The notes under the pieces were generated by a model. It worked only from the letters and a program-made list of their open reading frames with translations. It had not been told where the DNA came from and did not search any database. Below are positions 18,971-28,829 of a DNA stretch of 64,000 nucleotides, piece by piece (within the stretch, counting starts at the first letter, position 1; every line of letters begins with the position of its first letter). This DNA is from an uncultured Lachnospiraceae bacterium. Lineage in GTDB: Bacteria; Bacillota; Clostridia; Lachnospirales; Lachnospiraceae. The position numbers and the translations under genes are program-made. The stretch is from the NCBI GenBank assembly GCA_949740725.1, contig CATJIO010000095.1, positions 22,078 through 86,077 on the forward strand, read 5' to 3'.

Positions 18971-19978
18971 ATGAAGACAAGAATTATGGCAGTGTTTGAT
19001 GTGGATCCTTATTATGCAGATCGATTTGCCGAGGCGGCGAATCAGAGGGAACGAGTGCCCTTCACGGTGATGGCATTTACCAGCATAGAAAGGCTGAAGG
19101 ATTTTGCCCGGGAGAATTCCATCGAGATCTTATTGGTGGATGCAGGAATGGAGGAGGAGATTCGAGGGATACAGACGGGGCAGGTGGTACTTTTATCCGA
19201 TGGAGAAGTGGTATCTGGTCCGGAAGGGAAGCCCAGTGTCTATAAATATCAGTCAGCGGATCATATTATCCGGGAGGTAATGGCATGTTACTGCACCAGG
19301 CCCGCACTGCCTTCGGCCGCGGCTTTGGGAAATAAGGGCACGCTGATCGGGGTGTACTCGCCAGTAAACCGCTGCCTGAAAACTTCCTTTGCCCTGACCT
19401 TGGGTCAGATTCTGGCTAAGGATGGACGGGTTCTGTACCTGAGCCTGGAGGATTGCTCTGGATTTCGAAAAATTATGGGACAGTCTGGCCCAGGGGATTT
19501 TTCTGATGTGATCTATTATTTCAGCCAGGGAGGATGTAACTGGGCGAGATTAAAATCTCTGGTTTACAGCTGGGATAATCTGGATTATATCCTGCCAGTT
19601 CGTTACCCGGAGGATCTGTGCCAGATCTCGTCAGAGGATATGGCGAGGCTGCTAAATCAGCTGTCTGGAGAGGGGATTTATGAGGTGATCGTGGTAGATC
19701 TGGGCCAGTTTGGAAAAAAGGCAGTGGATGTGTTGGAGGAGTGTAGCGGGATTTATATGCCGGTAAAGCAGGACTGGGTCTCTGCTGCGAAGGTTCAGGA
19801 GTTTGAAGAGTATGTGCAAGCATCAGGCCATGGCAGCCTTTTGGAAAAAATCCAGAAATTAAAGCTTCCCTATCACAGCAGTTTTGGAGGTCAGAAAAAT
19901 TATTTGGAGCAGTTACTGTGGGGAGAGCTGGGGGACTATGTAAGGCAGCTTTTGAGAGGAAGACAAATATGGAGCTAA
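18971..19978 (+). CDS. TadZ/CpaE-like pilus assembly protein
   Basis: Receiver-like N-terminus followed by a divergent ParA-like domain (IGVYSPVNRCLKTSFALTLGQIL; YEVIVVDLGQFG); followed by a CpaF homologue. Confidence 0.7.
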   Translation: MKTRIMAVFDVDPYYADRFAEAANQRERVPFTVMAFTSIERLKDFARENSIEILLVDAGMEEEIRGIQTGQVVLLSDGEVVSGPEGKPSVYKYQSADHIIREVMACYCTRPALPSAAALGNKGTLIGVYSPVNRCLKTSFALTLGQILAKDGRVLYLSLEDCSGFRKIMGQSGPGDFSDVIYYFSQGGCNWARLKSLVYSWDNLDYILPVRYPEDLCQISSEDMARLLNQLSGEGIYEVIVVDLGQFGKKAVDVLEECSGIYMPVKQDWVSAAKVQEFEEYVQASGHGSLLEKIQKLKLPYHSSFGGQKNYLEQLLWGELGDYVRQLLRGRQIWS

Positions 19979-21270
19979 AGGAAAAAAATGTGGAGGCAAT
20001 GGAAGAGGGACAGGGTGAAGCCTCTACGCCTGGATCCCTGCGCTGTCTGATACAGAAACGGATTATGAAGGAGTTACAGACTCGGAGGAGCATCAGCGAT
20101 GAGGAGCTGTGGGAGTTGATTGACCGGGAGGTTATGGAGGCGGGGAAGGAGAGCTTTGTTCCTCTGAAGGAGAAGATGGATCTGCGGATCCGGCTGTTTG
20201 ATTCCTTCCGCCGCCTAGGTATCCTTCAGGAGCTGGTAGATGATTCCCAAGTGACAGAGATTATGGTAAATGGTCGGGAACAGATATTCATAGAGCGGAA
20301 TGGACAGGTGATACGGTGGGATAAATCCTTTGACAGTGAGGAGCAGCTGGAGGATCTGATTCAGCAGATTGTGAGCCGAGTAAACCGGATGGTGAATGTG
20401 TCCTCTCCTATCGCAGATGCTAGGCTGGAGGACGGTTCAAGAGTCCATGTGGTTCTTCCACCTATTGCCCTGGATGGGCCGGCAGTGACTATCCGGAAGT
20501 TCCCTGAGCCCATTACTATCGAAAAATTGATTCAGTATCAGTCATTGACAATAGAGGCGGCAGAATTTTTAAAAATGCTGGTGGCCTCTGGATACAATAT
20601 CTTTATCAGCGGAGGGACCAACTCAGGAAAGAGCACTTTTTTAAACGCATTATCTGCATTTATCCCCGAGGAGGAGCGGGTGATTACTATCGAGGATTCT
20701 GCAGAGCTGCAGATTCAGCAGGTTCCTAATCTTGTCCGATTAGAAACCAGGAATGCCAATGGAGAGGGAGAGGGTGCAGTGAGTATCCGGGATTTAATCC
20801 GGGCGGCGCTTCGGATGAATCCAGACCGGATTATTGTGGGAGAGGTTCGATCGGGGGAGGCGTTTGATTTGTTAACGGCCTTTAATACCGGACACAGCGG
20901 CATGGGGACTGGTCATGCCAATAGTCCCATAGATATGTTGTCCAGATTAGAATCCATGGTGTTGATGGCAGCAGAGCTGCCTCTAGCGGCCATACGATGC
21001 CAGATCTGTGCGGCGATTGATATTATCGTCCAGCTGGGACGGCTGAGGGATCGGAGTAGGCGGGTATTGAGCATTGCGGAGATAACTGGGATCTCCCATA
21101 ATGAAATCCAGCTGCATCCGCTATTTTTATTTCAGGAGGAGGCGAAGGGCGATGAAGAAGAGGAAAAGGGATCATACACCCAAAAGCAGGGCCGGGTGGA
21201 GGGATCGCTGGTTCCAGTGGGACAGATTACCAGGAGGGAAAAGCTCCAGGCTGCAGGCTACCAATTATGA
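19969..21270 (+). CDS. TadA/CpaF secretion ATPase
   Basis: GGTNSGKSTFLNALSAFIPEEERVITIEDSAELQI, RMNPDRIIVGEVRSGEAFDLLTAFNTGHSGMGTGHANS. Confidence 0.95.
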   Translation: MELKEKNVEAMEEGQGEASTPGSLRCLIQKRIMKELQTRRSISDEELWELIDREVMEAGKESFVPLKEKMDLRIRLFDSFRRLGILQELVDDSQVTEIMVNGREQIFIERNGQVIRWDKSFDSEEQLEDLIQQIVSRVNRMVNVSSPIADARLEDGSRVHVVLPPIALDGPAVTIRKFPEPITIEKLIQYQSLTIEAAEFLKMLVASGYNIFISGGTNSGKSTFLNALSAFIPEEERVITIEDSAELQIQQVPNLVRLETRNANGEGEGAVSIRDLIRAALRMNPDRIIVGEVRSGEAFDLLTAFNTGHSGMGTGHANSPIDMLSRLESMVLMAAELPLAAIRCQICAAIDIIVQLGRLRDRSRRVLSIAEITGISHNEIQLHPLFLFQEEAKGDEEEEKGSYTQKQGRVEGSLVPVGQITRREKLQAAGYQL

Positions 21271-21997
21271 GGTGTACCAGCTCACCTTTTCCGAATGGTG
21301 CATCTATGGTGGGTTAGGGGCGGCAGCCTGCGGGATGGTATCCTATACCTTTTACCGAAGTGCGATGGTATTTCTTTTGCTACTTCCTCTGGGGCTGGGA
21401 TATCCTCTCATTCGGAGGAGAACGCTCCAGGAGGAGAGGCGGTTCCGGCTGAATCAGCAGTTTAAGGAGGGGATACTCATTCTGGCGGCGAACTTAAGCG
21501 CGGGGTATTCTATTGAGAATGCTTTGGCCAACAGCGGACAGGAACTGGATCTGCTTTATGGCAGTGGAGGGATGATTAACCATGAGTTTTCTGGGATGGT
21601 CAGGCAGCTTCAGATGAACCGGACAGTAGAGCAGGTATTTTTTGACTTCGCGGATCGGAGCGGACTAGAGGATGTTAAAAATTTTGCCCAGGTGCTGAAA
21701 GCGGCTAAGAGGAGCGGCGGAGACTTAGTTGCCATAATTAATCACACTGCTGGGGTGATCCGGGATAAGGCCCAGGTAAAGGAAGAGATCGTGAATATGA
21801 CTGCGGCAAAGAAATTAGAACAGAAAATCATGAATGTAATCCCATTTTTCCTAATTTTATATATCGATCAGGCTTCGCCAGGTTTTTTCGGGATGATGTA
21901 TGAAACCGGGATGGGAAGAGTTCTTATGACTATTTGTCTGGGGGTGTATGGATTTGCATTGTGGCTGTCAAAAGGGATCCTTAATATTCCAGTTTAA
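21152..21997 (+). CDS. TadB-like type II secretion F-domain protein
   Basis: NLSAGYSIENALANSGQEL, EDVKNFAQVLKAAKRSGGDLV, C-terminal TM; SD AGGAGGAGG ahead of ATG 21152. Confidence 0.85.
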   Translation: MKKRKRDHTPKSRAGWRDRWFQWDRLPGGKSSRLQATNYEVYQLTFSEWCIYGGLGAAACGMVSYTFYRSAMVFLLLLPLGLGYPLIRRRTLQEERRFRLNQQFKEGILILAANLSAGYSIENALANSGQELDLLYGSGGMINHEFSGMVRQLQMNRTVEQVFFDFADRSGLEDVKNFAQVLKAAKRSGGDLVAIINHTAGVIRDKAQVKEEIVNMTAAKKLEQKIMNVIPFFLILYIDQASPGFFGMMYETGMGRVLMTICLGVYGFALWLSKGILNIPV

Positions 21998-22019
21998 AGG
22001 AAAGAAGGTACAGATTCAA

Positions 22020-23228
22020 ATGGCAGAGCTTCTATGTATCTTTGGGGGTGTGATTCTATTTCTTTTTATGGAATCAGCATACAGAAAAGCGCCAATCGCC
22101 GATGGATATGTGCCCCGAAATACGTATGGCCAGGGGGAGGAGACCGTTAAAGTTATGGTCAGAGGGCTGGAAGAGGAGGGAAAGGAGCTGGAGATCCAGT
22201 TTCAGGTAAAAGAGAGGCAGTACACCAGGGAGCAAGCACAGGCAGCGATGGAAGACCTTGCAGAGCGGTTGAGGGAAATAATTCTGGGAGAGAATCCGGA
22301 TTTATCCCATATACAAGAAAAGCTAAATCTGGTATCCAGGGACGAGCAGACTGGATTTCGCATCCGCTACAGCTGGGGGGAGGCAGACTGGATCGGGTAT
22401 GATGGTACGGTATACGGAGAAAGGGCAGATCCCGAGAAGGGATATCCATTTACCATTAAGGCAGATATTTCGGACGGCCTGGGAATGATTAGAAGCATTG
22501 AGATTCCCTTAAGAATATTTCCGCCGAATCGGTCACGGGAAGAGGAGGAGAGGAGGGGGTTTGCGGAGGAGATTGCCCGCCGTGAAGAGGAGAGCCGCCT
22601 GGATGAGGGATTTTATCTGCCGGGAGAGTACCAGGGGAGGGTGGTGACCTACCGTCAGAAGGGAGGCAGGGATCATATATGGCTGTTGGCGCTGGGGATA
22701 TTGCTGGCAACCCTTCTTCATGCCAGGGGAAAGGAAGAGATAAGGCAGCAGAAGAAAAAGCGGGAGCGGATGCTCCTATTAGACTATTCTGGCCTGGTGT
22801 CCAAGTTGCAGATTTTTTTAGGTGCCGGGATGACGGTGCGGACAGCCTGGGAGAGGATTGTCCTGGATTACCAGGAGGGGAGGGAAAAGGGCGGGGAGGA
22901 ACGGCCAGTCTACGAGGAAATGCTTCAGACCTATTATCAGATCCAGAGCGGTGTGGCAGAAGGAAAGGCTTACGAAGAATTTGGCCGGCGATGTATGCTG
23001 CAGCCCTACTGGAAGCTGGCTGGGCTGTTAGAACAAAACCGAAAGACAGGAACGAAAAATCTTCGCTTTTTACTCCAGACAGAGATGGCGGATGCCTTTG
23101 AGCAGAGGAAGAATCTGGCCAGGCGTCAGGGAGAGGAGGCGGCCACGAAACTTTTGATCCCGCTGTTTCTGATGCTAGGGATTGTGATGGTAATTGTGGT
23201 GGTTCCGGCGTTTTTAACATTTTATTAG
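22020..23228 (+). CDS. TadC-like F-domain protein with long N-terminal extracytoplasmic domain
   Basis: N-terminal TM, about 190-aa soluble region, TM (HIWLLALGILLATLLHA), then F-domain-like DYSGLVSKLQIFLGAGMTVRTAWERI and RQGEEAATKLLIPLFLMLGIVMVIVVVPAFL. Confidence 0.75.
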   Translation: MAELLCIFGGVILFLFMESAYRKAPIADGYVPRNTYGQGEETVKVMVRGLEEEGKELEIQFQVKERQYTREQAQAAMEDLAERLREIILGENPDLSHIQEKLNLVSRDEQTGFRIRYSWGEADWIGYDGTVYGERADPEKGYPFTIKADISDGLGMIRSIEIPLRIFPPNRSREEEERRGFAEEIARREEESRLDEGFYLPGEYQGRVVTYRQKGGRDHIWLLALGILLATLLHARGKEEIRQQKKKRERMLLLDYSGLVSKLQIFLGAGMTVRTAWERIVLDYQEGREKGGEERPVYEEMLQTYYQIQSGVAEGKAYEEFGRRCMLQPYWKLAGLLEQNRKTGTKNLRFLLQTEMADAFEQRKNLARRQGEEAATKLLIPLFLMLGIVMVIVVVPAFLTFY

Positions 23229-23281
23229 GTGTGGAGCCAGAAGGAAGTGATTATATTTTTAAGAAAGGAAAGGACGTAAAA

Positions 23282-23497
23282 ATGGCAGGGACGAGTCAAG
23301 AATGGATTCAGAAAGCGGAGAAAGGAAAGAAATGGATAAAAAGATTCTTTCTGGAAGAGGATGGAATCGGCGTAATCGAAGTTGTGCTGATATTGGTGGT
23401 ATTGATCGGCTTGGTGATTATCTTTAAGAAGCAGATAACAAACCTATTAAATAGCATTTTCCAGGAGATTAACAGTCAGTCAAAGGAAGTTTATTAG
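23282..23497 (+). CDS. Flp1-like pilin
   Basis: Short, EEDGIGVIEVVLILVVLIGLVIIFKKQI: G before a hydrophobic helix with Glu at +5. Confidence 0.8.
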   Translation: MAGTSQEWIQKAEKGKKWIKRFFLEEDGIGVIEVVLILVVLIGLVIIFKKQITNLLNSIFQEINSQSKEVY

Positions 23498-23553
23498 AGG
23501 AAAAAAGATCAAGAGGACTTATCACGAGAGAAAGGATCGCAAGAGAAAACAAG

Positions 23554-25470
23554 ATGGACAAATCAACATGGAGTGGACAGATATCCGTATTTTTAAGCTT
23601 AATCCTGATCTGTGTCTGTAGCTTGATTTGTGCGCTGCTGGAATCAGCCAGGACATCGGGGGCCAGATGCTACCTGCAAACTGCGGTTCACTCCTCCATG
23701 GATTCTCTGTTCAGCCAGTATCATAGAGGGCTTTGGGAACAGTATCGGATCTTTGGTCTGGAGTATGAAAAGGAGGAGGATGCTGCACAGGAGTTTTCTG
23801 CGTTTCTTGAGGCTTATCTGGATCAGGAAAACTGGTATCCCTTTCAGCTGGAGCAATGTGAGGTGACCGATCGGAAGGTGCTGACAGCGGATTCTGGGAA
23901 GTACATTAAGAGGGAAATCCTGGACTATATGAAATATGGGATCTGGACCAAAGAATGGAGCGCAGACTCTGCCGGAGAGATGGTGAAAAGCCTTACAGAG
24001 GCCAGCCAGGTTTCTGATATGACCCGCTCTATGGAGGTTCAGACAAAGGATGCCTGGAAACTGGAGCGAGCCTTAGAAAAGCTAAATAGCTGCCTGGAGG
24101 ATCAGAACTATCGGAGAGATCAGGCAGCCGCGCTTCTGGAGGAGGAGAATGGAAGCGGATTTTGCAGTCAAGGGGAAGGGTTAATCAGGAAGCTTAGGGA
24201 AACGCCGGGTTTGATTACAGCCTATGAAAGACAGGCGGATGAATTAGGAAGGACATTGGAGCAGCTAAGAGAGAAATATCAGGAGAAGGCTCCGGATTTT
24301 AGCAGCGGTGTACAGGATTTTTACCAGTCAGAGTTATCCCAGTATGAGGCATATACCAGTAAGGATGGGGAGAGACGACAGCAGATAACCGGACTGGCAG
24401 AAGCGGCGGAAAACAGAATTACCTTAGTTCAGTCCGTGATGGAAGAGGCAGAAGCTGTGGAAGAATATATCGCAAACTGGGAGCCAGAAGAAGAGGGGGA
24501 TGAGCTGGATACCAGCGCCCTCTGGGCTCCAGTTCAGGCTCATTTCGCACAATATGGTCCCCTATCCCTTCCCTTCCAGGCAGGAGTGAAGGATAAGGAG
24601 AAGGAAGGCCTTTTAAACCGGCTTCGGGAGATGGCGGATCAGGGAATCCTTTCTCTCGTTCTGCCCAAGGGAGGGCTGGTGTCAGAAAAGCGAATGGATA
24701 TCAACAAAAGTCCTTCTCACCGGATTTCCTTCCATGAGGGAGGCGTGGGCATTTTGGAGCATGCCATTATTGCAGAGTACGGGCAAGTATTTTTCCGCCA
24801 TTTCTGTGATCCGGGGGAGGAAAGGGCCGCCTATGAGATAGAATATTTGCTCTTTGGCAGGGAAAGTGACAAGGAGAATCTGACACAGACAGTGGAGTTG
24901 CTTTTGGCAGTCCGGGAAGGAATGAACCTGATCCACATAATGAGGGATAGCGAAAAGAGAGGACAGGCAGAGGCATTGGCAATATCTGTGACGGGTACTT
25001 TCGGATTGGCGCCTTTGATTACCATTACAAAGTTCTTGATTATGGGGGTATGGGCCTTTGGGGAAGCTGTGGCGGATATTAAGACGCTGCTTAAAGGAGG
25101 TAAGATTCCGGTTATCAAGGGAAATGAGGACTGGACGCTGAGCCTGGAGCGTCTGATGGAGTTTGCGTCGAGCGGGGTATTGGAGGATGCAAAGAGCAGG
25201 GAAAGCGGGTTGAATTACCAACAATATTTGACGATATTTATGTTTACCCGGCCTGGGACCCAGCTCCTTTACCGGATGATGGATGTGATGGAGTGGAATC
25301 TGGCGGAAAGGCAGAAAGGCTTTCAAATTTCTGATTGTGTTTACCGGGTGGATATCCGGTCCAAACTTTGTGGAAAACATGTCTACTTTTCACTGGGAAT
25401 GTTGAAAAGTGTAACTGGCGGTGATGGTATAAGGTATTCGGTGGAGGCAGAGGCATCAAAAGCGTATTAA
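23554..25470 (+). CDS. DUF5702-like TadG/TadE-type membrane-anchored protein
   Basis: WSGQISVFLSLILICVCSLICALLESAR N-terminus, long coiled region, position in the Tad operon. Confidence 0.7.
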   Translation: MDKSTWSGQISVFLSLILICVCSLICALLESARTSGARCYLQTAVHSSMDSLFSQYHRGLWEQYRIFGLEYEKEEDAAQEFSAFLEAYLDQENWYPFQLEQCEVTDRKVLTADSGKYIKREILDYMKYGIWTKEWSADSAGEMVKSLTEASQVSDMTRSMEVQTKDAWKLERALEKLNSCLEDQNYRRDQAAALLEEENGSGFCSQGEGLIRKLRETPGLITAYERQADELGRTLEQLREKYQEKAPDFSSGVQDFYQSELSQYEAYTSKDGERRQQITGLAEAAENRITLVQSVMEEAEAVEEYIANWEPEEEGDELDTSALWAPVQAHFAQYGPLSLPFQAGVKDKEKEGLLNRLREMADQGILSLVLPKGGLVSEKRMDINKSPSHRISFHEGGVGILEHAIIAEYGQVFFRHFCDPGEERAAYEIEYLLFGRESDKENLTQTVELLLAVREGMNLIHIMRDSEKRGQAEALAISVTGTFGLAPLITITKFLIMGVWAFGEAVADIKTLLKGGKIPVIKGNEDWTLSLERLMEFASSGVLEDAKSRESGLNYQQYLTIFMFTRPGTQLLYRMMDVMEWNLAERQKGFQISDCVYRVDIRSKLCGKHVYFSLGMLKSVTGGDGIRYSVEAEASKAY

Positions 25471-25485
25471 AGGAGGTAAAGGCTC

Positions 25486-26445
25486 ATGCCCTTTTTTCGA
25501 CATATCCAGGAAGAAGTGAAAAATAATAAGAAAAAAACAAATAAAAATACTCTCCAAGTACGAAGCTCTAAAATCATAAATAATTTCCAAAAAGATAATG
25601 AAGAAAAAAGGGTGTGGGCCTTTACCTCCTGGATAGAGGCTTATCCTGCCGCAGTTTCTGTGGAAGCAGCACTGTCACTGTCGATCTTTATTTTTGCTAT
25701 GGTTTGTATGATGTTTCCTTTTCGTATGATGGAACGGCAGAGACAGGTACAGGCGTCTCTTGAATCGGTGAATGAATCATTGTGTCAGTATGCATATCTA
25801 GAGTATATGCTTTCCCATGGCGAGGAGCTTCCCTCAGAAGAAGGAGACTGGAAAACGGATCTCCTTTTGGGGCTGGCGCATAGCGCTGCCGCTGCCGTTG
25901 CCGGGCGCAGGGCAGAGGAAATGTTTTCGAAAAGGGGGATAGAACGGCTTTCCTACAGTGCATCTTCTTTTTTAGAAGATGGGGAAACCATCGATTTCCA
26001 TGCAGATTATCAGATGACTCTTCCCTTTTCTATACTGAATTTGCCTTCTCTCTCTTTTTCCTCCGCGAGTATTCGGCGCGCCTGGATAGGAAGAGAGGGG
26101 CTTAACCGGGAGGAAGGGAACCAGACAGGAGTTGATGATGAGATTGTCTACATAGGTAAAACCTCTACCAGGTACCATCGGTCTAGGGATTGCCATTATC
26201 TATCCAATCAATTACAGACGGTTTCTCTTGACTCCATTTCTGCCTTTCGAAATCAAAGCGGAGGTAAGTATTACCCTTGTGCCGTTTGCAGCCGTTACGG
26301 ATCTCAGGATGGGAGTGTCTTAATTATGAGAAACGGAAGCCGGTATCATACTGACCCGGCATGCCAGGCGATTGCTGCATACGTACAGGCGGTAAAGCTT
26401 TCTGAGGTAAAGCATTTGGGAGGATGTTCTTACTGCTGCAAATAA
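25486..26445 (+). CDS. TadE-like protein with C-terminal duplicated Cys/His motif
   Basis: AYPAAVSVEAALSLSIFIFAMVCM pilin-like helix; C-terminal RYHRSRDCHYL..YPCAVC and RYHTDPACQAI..GGCSYCC. Confidence 0.7.
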   Translation: MPFFRHIQEEVKNNKKKTNKNTLQVRSSKIINNFQKDNEEKRVWAFTSWIEAYPAAVSVEAALSLSIFIFAMVCMMFPFRMMERQRQVQASLESVNESLCQYAYLEYMLSHGEELPSEEGDWKTDLLLGLAHSAAAAVAGRRAEEMFSKRGIERLSYSASSFLEDGETIDFHADYQMTLPFSILNLPSLSFSSASIRRAWIGREGLNREEGNQTGVDDEIVYIGKTSTRYHRSRDCHYLSNQLQTVSLDSISAFRNQSGGKYYPCAVCSRYGSQDGSVLIMRNGSRYHTDPACQAIAAYVQAVKLSEVKHLGGCSYCCK

Positions 26446-26458
26446 GGAGGGAAATAGG

Positions 26459-26935
26459 ATGTGCTTTCTTTTATATGTGATAATGGCTGCCTGGCAGGAT
26501 GGAAAAAGCCAGAGGATATCCGGCTGGCTGTTGCTGTTTTTCTTTGTGCATTTTTTCGTCTCTCAGATTTGCTGGAAAGTATTGGGAGAGGATAGTGGAA
26601 GCTATCCCCAATCCCTGTGGTTTCACGGGATGGAAGTAGATGTATCACCCTGGTATCTTTTGGCAGGCAGTATGATCGGGATTTTATTGCTTTTGATTAG
26701 CCGTTTATCTGATGGCGCTCTTGGATCGGGAGACGGATTATTCTTTTTGATTACGGGGCTTTACTTGGGATTTTGGAAAAATTTATTTTTATTTTGTTCC
26801 GCATTGATTTTGTGTAGCATGTTTGGTTTGATTTATGTGGTTGCTGGCAGTGTTCAGGGAAAAGATTACCGGAAAAAGGCACTCCCCTTTTTGCTATTTG
26901 CCCTTCCAGCAGGGATTTTTCTGGTGTGTATATAA
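26459..26935 (+). CDS. Second prepilin peptidase-like (GxGD) membrane protein
   Basis: AAWQDGKSQRISGW and SDGALGSGDGLFFL; multi-TM. Confidence 0.75.
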   Translation: MCFLLYVIMAAWQDGKSQRISGWLLLFFFVHFFVSQICWKVLGEDSGSYPQSLWFHGMEVDVSPWYLLAGSMIGILLLLISRLSDGALGSGDGLFFLITGLYLGFWKNLFLFCSALILCSMFGLIYVVAGSVQGKDYRKKALPFLLFALPAGIFLVCI

Positions 26936-26947
26936 GGGGGTATAGCG

Positions 26948-27391
26948 TTGAGAAGAAAGAAAAGGAATGGGGAAGGCTATTCAGGAAGCTATACCATCGA
27001 AATGGCCTGGATTATGGCGGTATTTTGTTTTGTTATGGTCGTCTTGGTTCAACAGGCATACCGGCTTCACGATGAGGCGAAAAGTGGGATGAATCTGTTG
27101 GAGGCGGCGGAACTTGTACGCCATGATGAGGACGGAAAAAGGGATGAAATTCTGAAGGAAGTAAAACAGCGATATGGCTTGTTGCTTTCCACAAAACATC
27201 TGCAGATTAGTGTAGATCAGGAAGGAAGCCGGGTAAGAATCCGTGCAAGCGGTCAAAGGAAGAACGGGCCATGGAGTCTGGAAATCACAGAAAAGCGGTA
27301 TGAGCCAGAGGAATTTTTAAGGAAAATTGCAGCACTGAAGCAGTTGGAGGAACGGAATGAAGGTTCAATACAAGAGGGAGATGCGCCATAA
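26948..27391 (+). CDS. TadE-like minor pilin/pseudopilin
   Basis: GYSGSYTIEMAWIMAVFCFVMVVLVQQAYRLHDEA pilin-like N-terminal helix with Glu. Confidence 0.65.
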   Translation: MRRKKRNGEGYSGSYTIEMAWIMAVFCFVMVVLVQQAYRLHDEAKSGMNLLEAAELVRHDEDGKRDEILKEVKQRYGLLLSTKHLQISVDQEGSRVRIRASGQRKNGPWSLEITEKRYEPEEFLRKIAALKQLEERNEGSIQEGDAP

Positions 27392-28829
27392 TTATTTAAT
27401 TTTAAATGCGCTGGAGGAGAATTTAGAAAGCTTTGAGATTCGGATGCTTACCTGCAATTCTATCGAAGGAATCCTACACTTTCGGGTGAAGAGAGGGGAG
27501 GAGTATCATCAATATTATTACGAGATTACGTCCAAACAGCCGTTGAGCCGGCTGCTGGAGCTGAAAGAAATTCGGAGAGAAGAGCTGGGAAAACTAATTA
27601 CTGGGATTGGGATTGCCTTAAATCACATGGAGGAATATCTCCTCCAAGAATCGAATGTACTTTTAGAACCGGAGTTTATTTACATTGATCCAGATACCTA
27701 TCAGGTATGGCTGTGCTATGTTCCGGGGTATCAGGGAGATTTCCCGGCATCCATGGGAAAGCTTCTCCATTTCCTTCTAAAAAAGGCAGATCATCAGGAC
27801 AATGATACGGTGGTTTTGGCATATCGGTTGTATCAGGAAAGCCAAAGAGATTATTTTGGTATTGAGGATTTGCTCCGTGCGGTGAAGGAGAGCCAGAAAG
27901 GAGAAGATCGAGGCCAAAAGGAGGAAATAGATCAAAATCTAAAATTGAAACAACATTTAACAAAAAGTAAAGAGGGACAAGAGGCAGCTAGGGAGACGAA
28001 TTATAGAGTGGTCAGCCAGGGAAGAGCGGATATTCTTTTGGAAAAGGGGGAGTTAAGTTCAGGATATAGTCCGCTGCTTCCAGAGGAACAAGAAATACAG
28101 AATGAAGGAAGAGAAAAAAAGAGGAGAAAAAAGGGACGGAAAGAGATGAAGTTTGCAGTAGGTTTGCTTGCAGGCTTTCTCCTGTTTGTGCCCTTAGGAA
28201 TATGGCTCTTTCTAGGCTATGCAGGACTGGAATTGTATGGGACGGAGATTGCAGCTGCGGACGGAGCCGCCACGGTGATTTTTTTCGTATTCCTGATATG
28301 GGGGAAAAGGAAAGAGGAAAAATCCAGGATAGAGCCCCGATCTCAGTGGTACATGACATTTGAAGAGGAGAGGGATAAAGGGGAAGAGGGCCAGGAAATC
28401 TGGGATGGCAAGAAGAATAGCGAAGTTAGCCAGGGTGCTCCGTGGCTGGAGGAAGGGATAGAGGAGCCAGTGGATTTGTCTATGGGTGAAGAGATAGGAA
28501 ATACCATCCTTCTGGCGGAGATAGATGGATCAGCAAGCACGAGCCACCTTCTCAAAAGTCTGGATCCTTCTGTGGAGGATATTCCAATTTTGTACTTTCC
28601 TTTTATCATTGGAAAGCAGGAGGGGATTGTGGACTATGTTTTGAAAAAGGACACGATCAGCCGCCTTCATGTGCGGCTGGATATGGAGGAAAAGGGGTGT
28701 CTGATTACTGACTTGAATTCCTCCAACGGGACCAGTATTTCCGGGCGGGGATTAGAGGCAAATGAATCCTGTCTAATTTGCAGCGGAGATAAAATTCAGA
28801 TTGCTGATCTTTCATTCGTCTTTTATTGA
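27357..28829 (+). CDS. DUF6382-like N-terminus + TM region + C-terminal FHA domain
   Basis: C-terminal IIGKQ..TISRLHVRLDMEEKGCLITDLNSSNGTSISGRGL is an FHA core; N-terminal region as in Tad-associated FHA proteins. Confidence 0.8.
   Translation: MKVQYKREMRHNYLILNALEENLESFEIRMLTCNSIEGILHFRVKRGEEYHQYYYEITSKQPLSRLLELKEIRREELGKLITGIGIALNHMEEYLLQESNVLLEPEFIYIDPDTYQVWLCYVPGYQGDFPASMGKLLHFLLKKADHQDNDTVVLAYRLYQESQRDYFGIEDLLRAVKESQKGEDRGQKEEIDQNLKLKQHLTKSKEGQEAARETNYRVVSQGRADILLEKGELSSGYSPLLPEEQEIQNEGREKKRRKKGRKEMKFAVGLLAGFLLFVPLGIWLFLGYAGLELYGTEIAAADGAATVIFFVFLIWGKRKEEKSRIEPRSQWYMTFEEERDKGEEGQEIWDGKKNSEVSQGAPWLEEGIEEPVDLSMGEEIGNTILLAEIDGSASTSHLLKSLDPSVEDIPILYFPFIIGKQEGIVDYVLKKDTISRLHVRLDMEEKGCLITDLNSSNGTSISGRGLEANESCLICSGDKIQIADLSFVFY

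Noticed and set aside
22489-23220. 243-aa minus-strand ORF opposite the TadC-like gene (plus similar antisense ORFs at 24682, 5138, 53288, 51765, 815, 1928)
   Set aside because: Pro/Ser/His-rich or irregular composition, no RBS or recognisable domain; mirror frames of well-supported genes.
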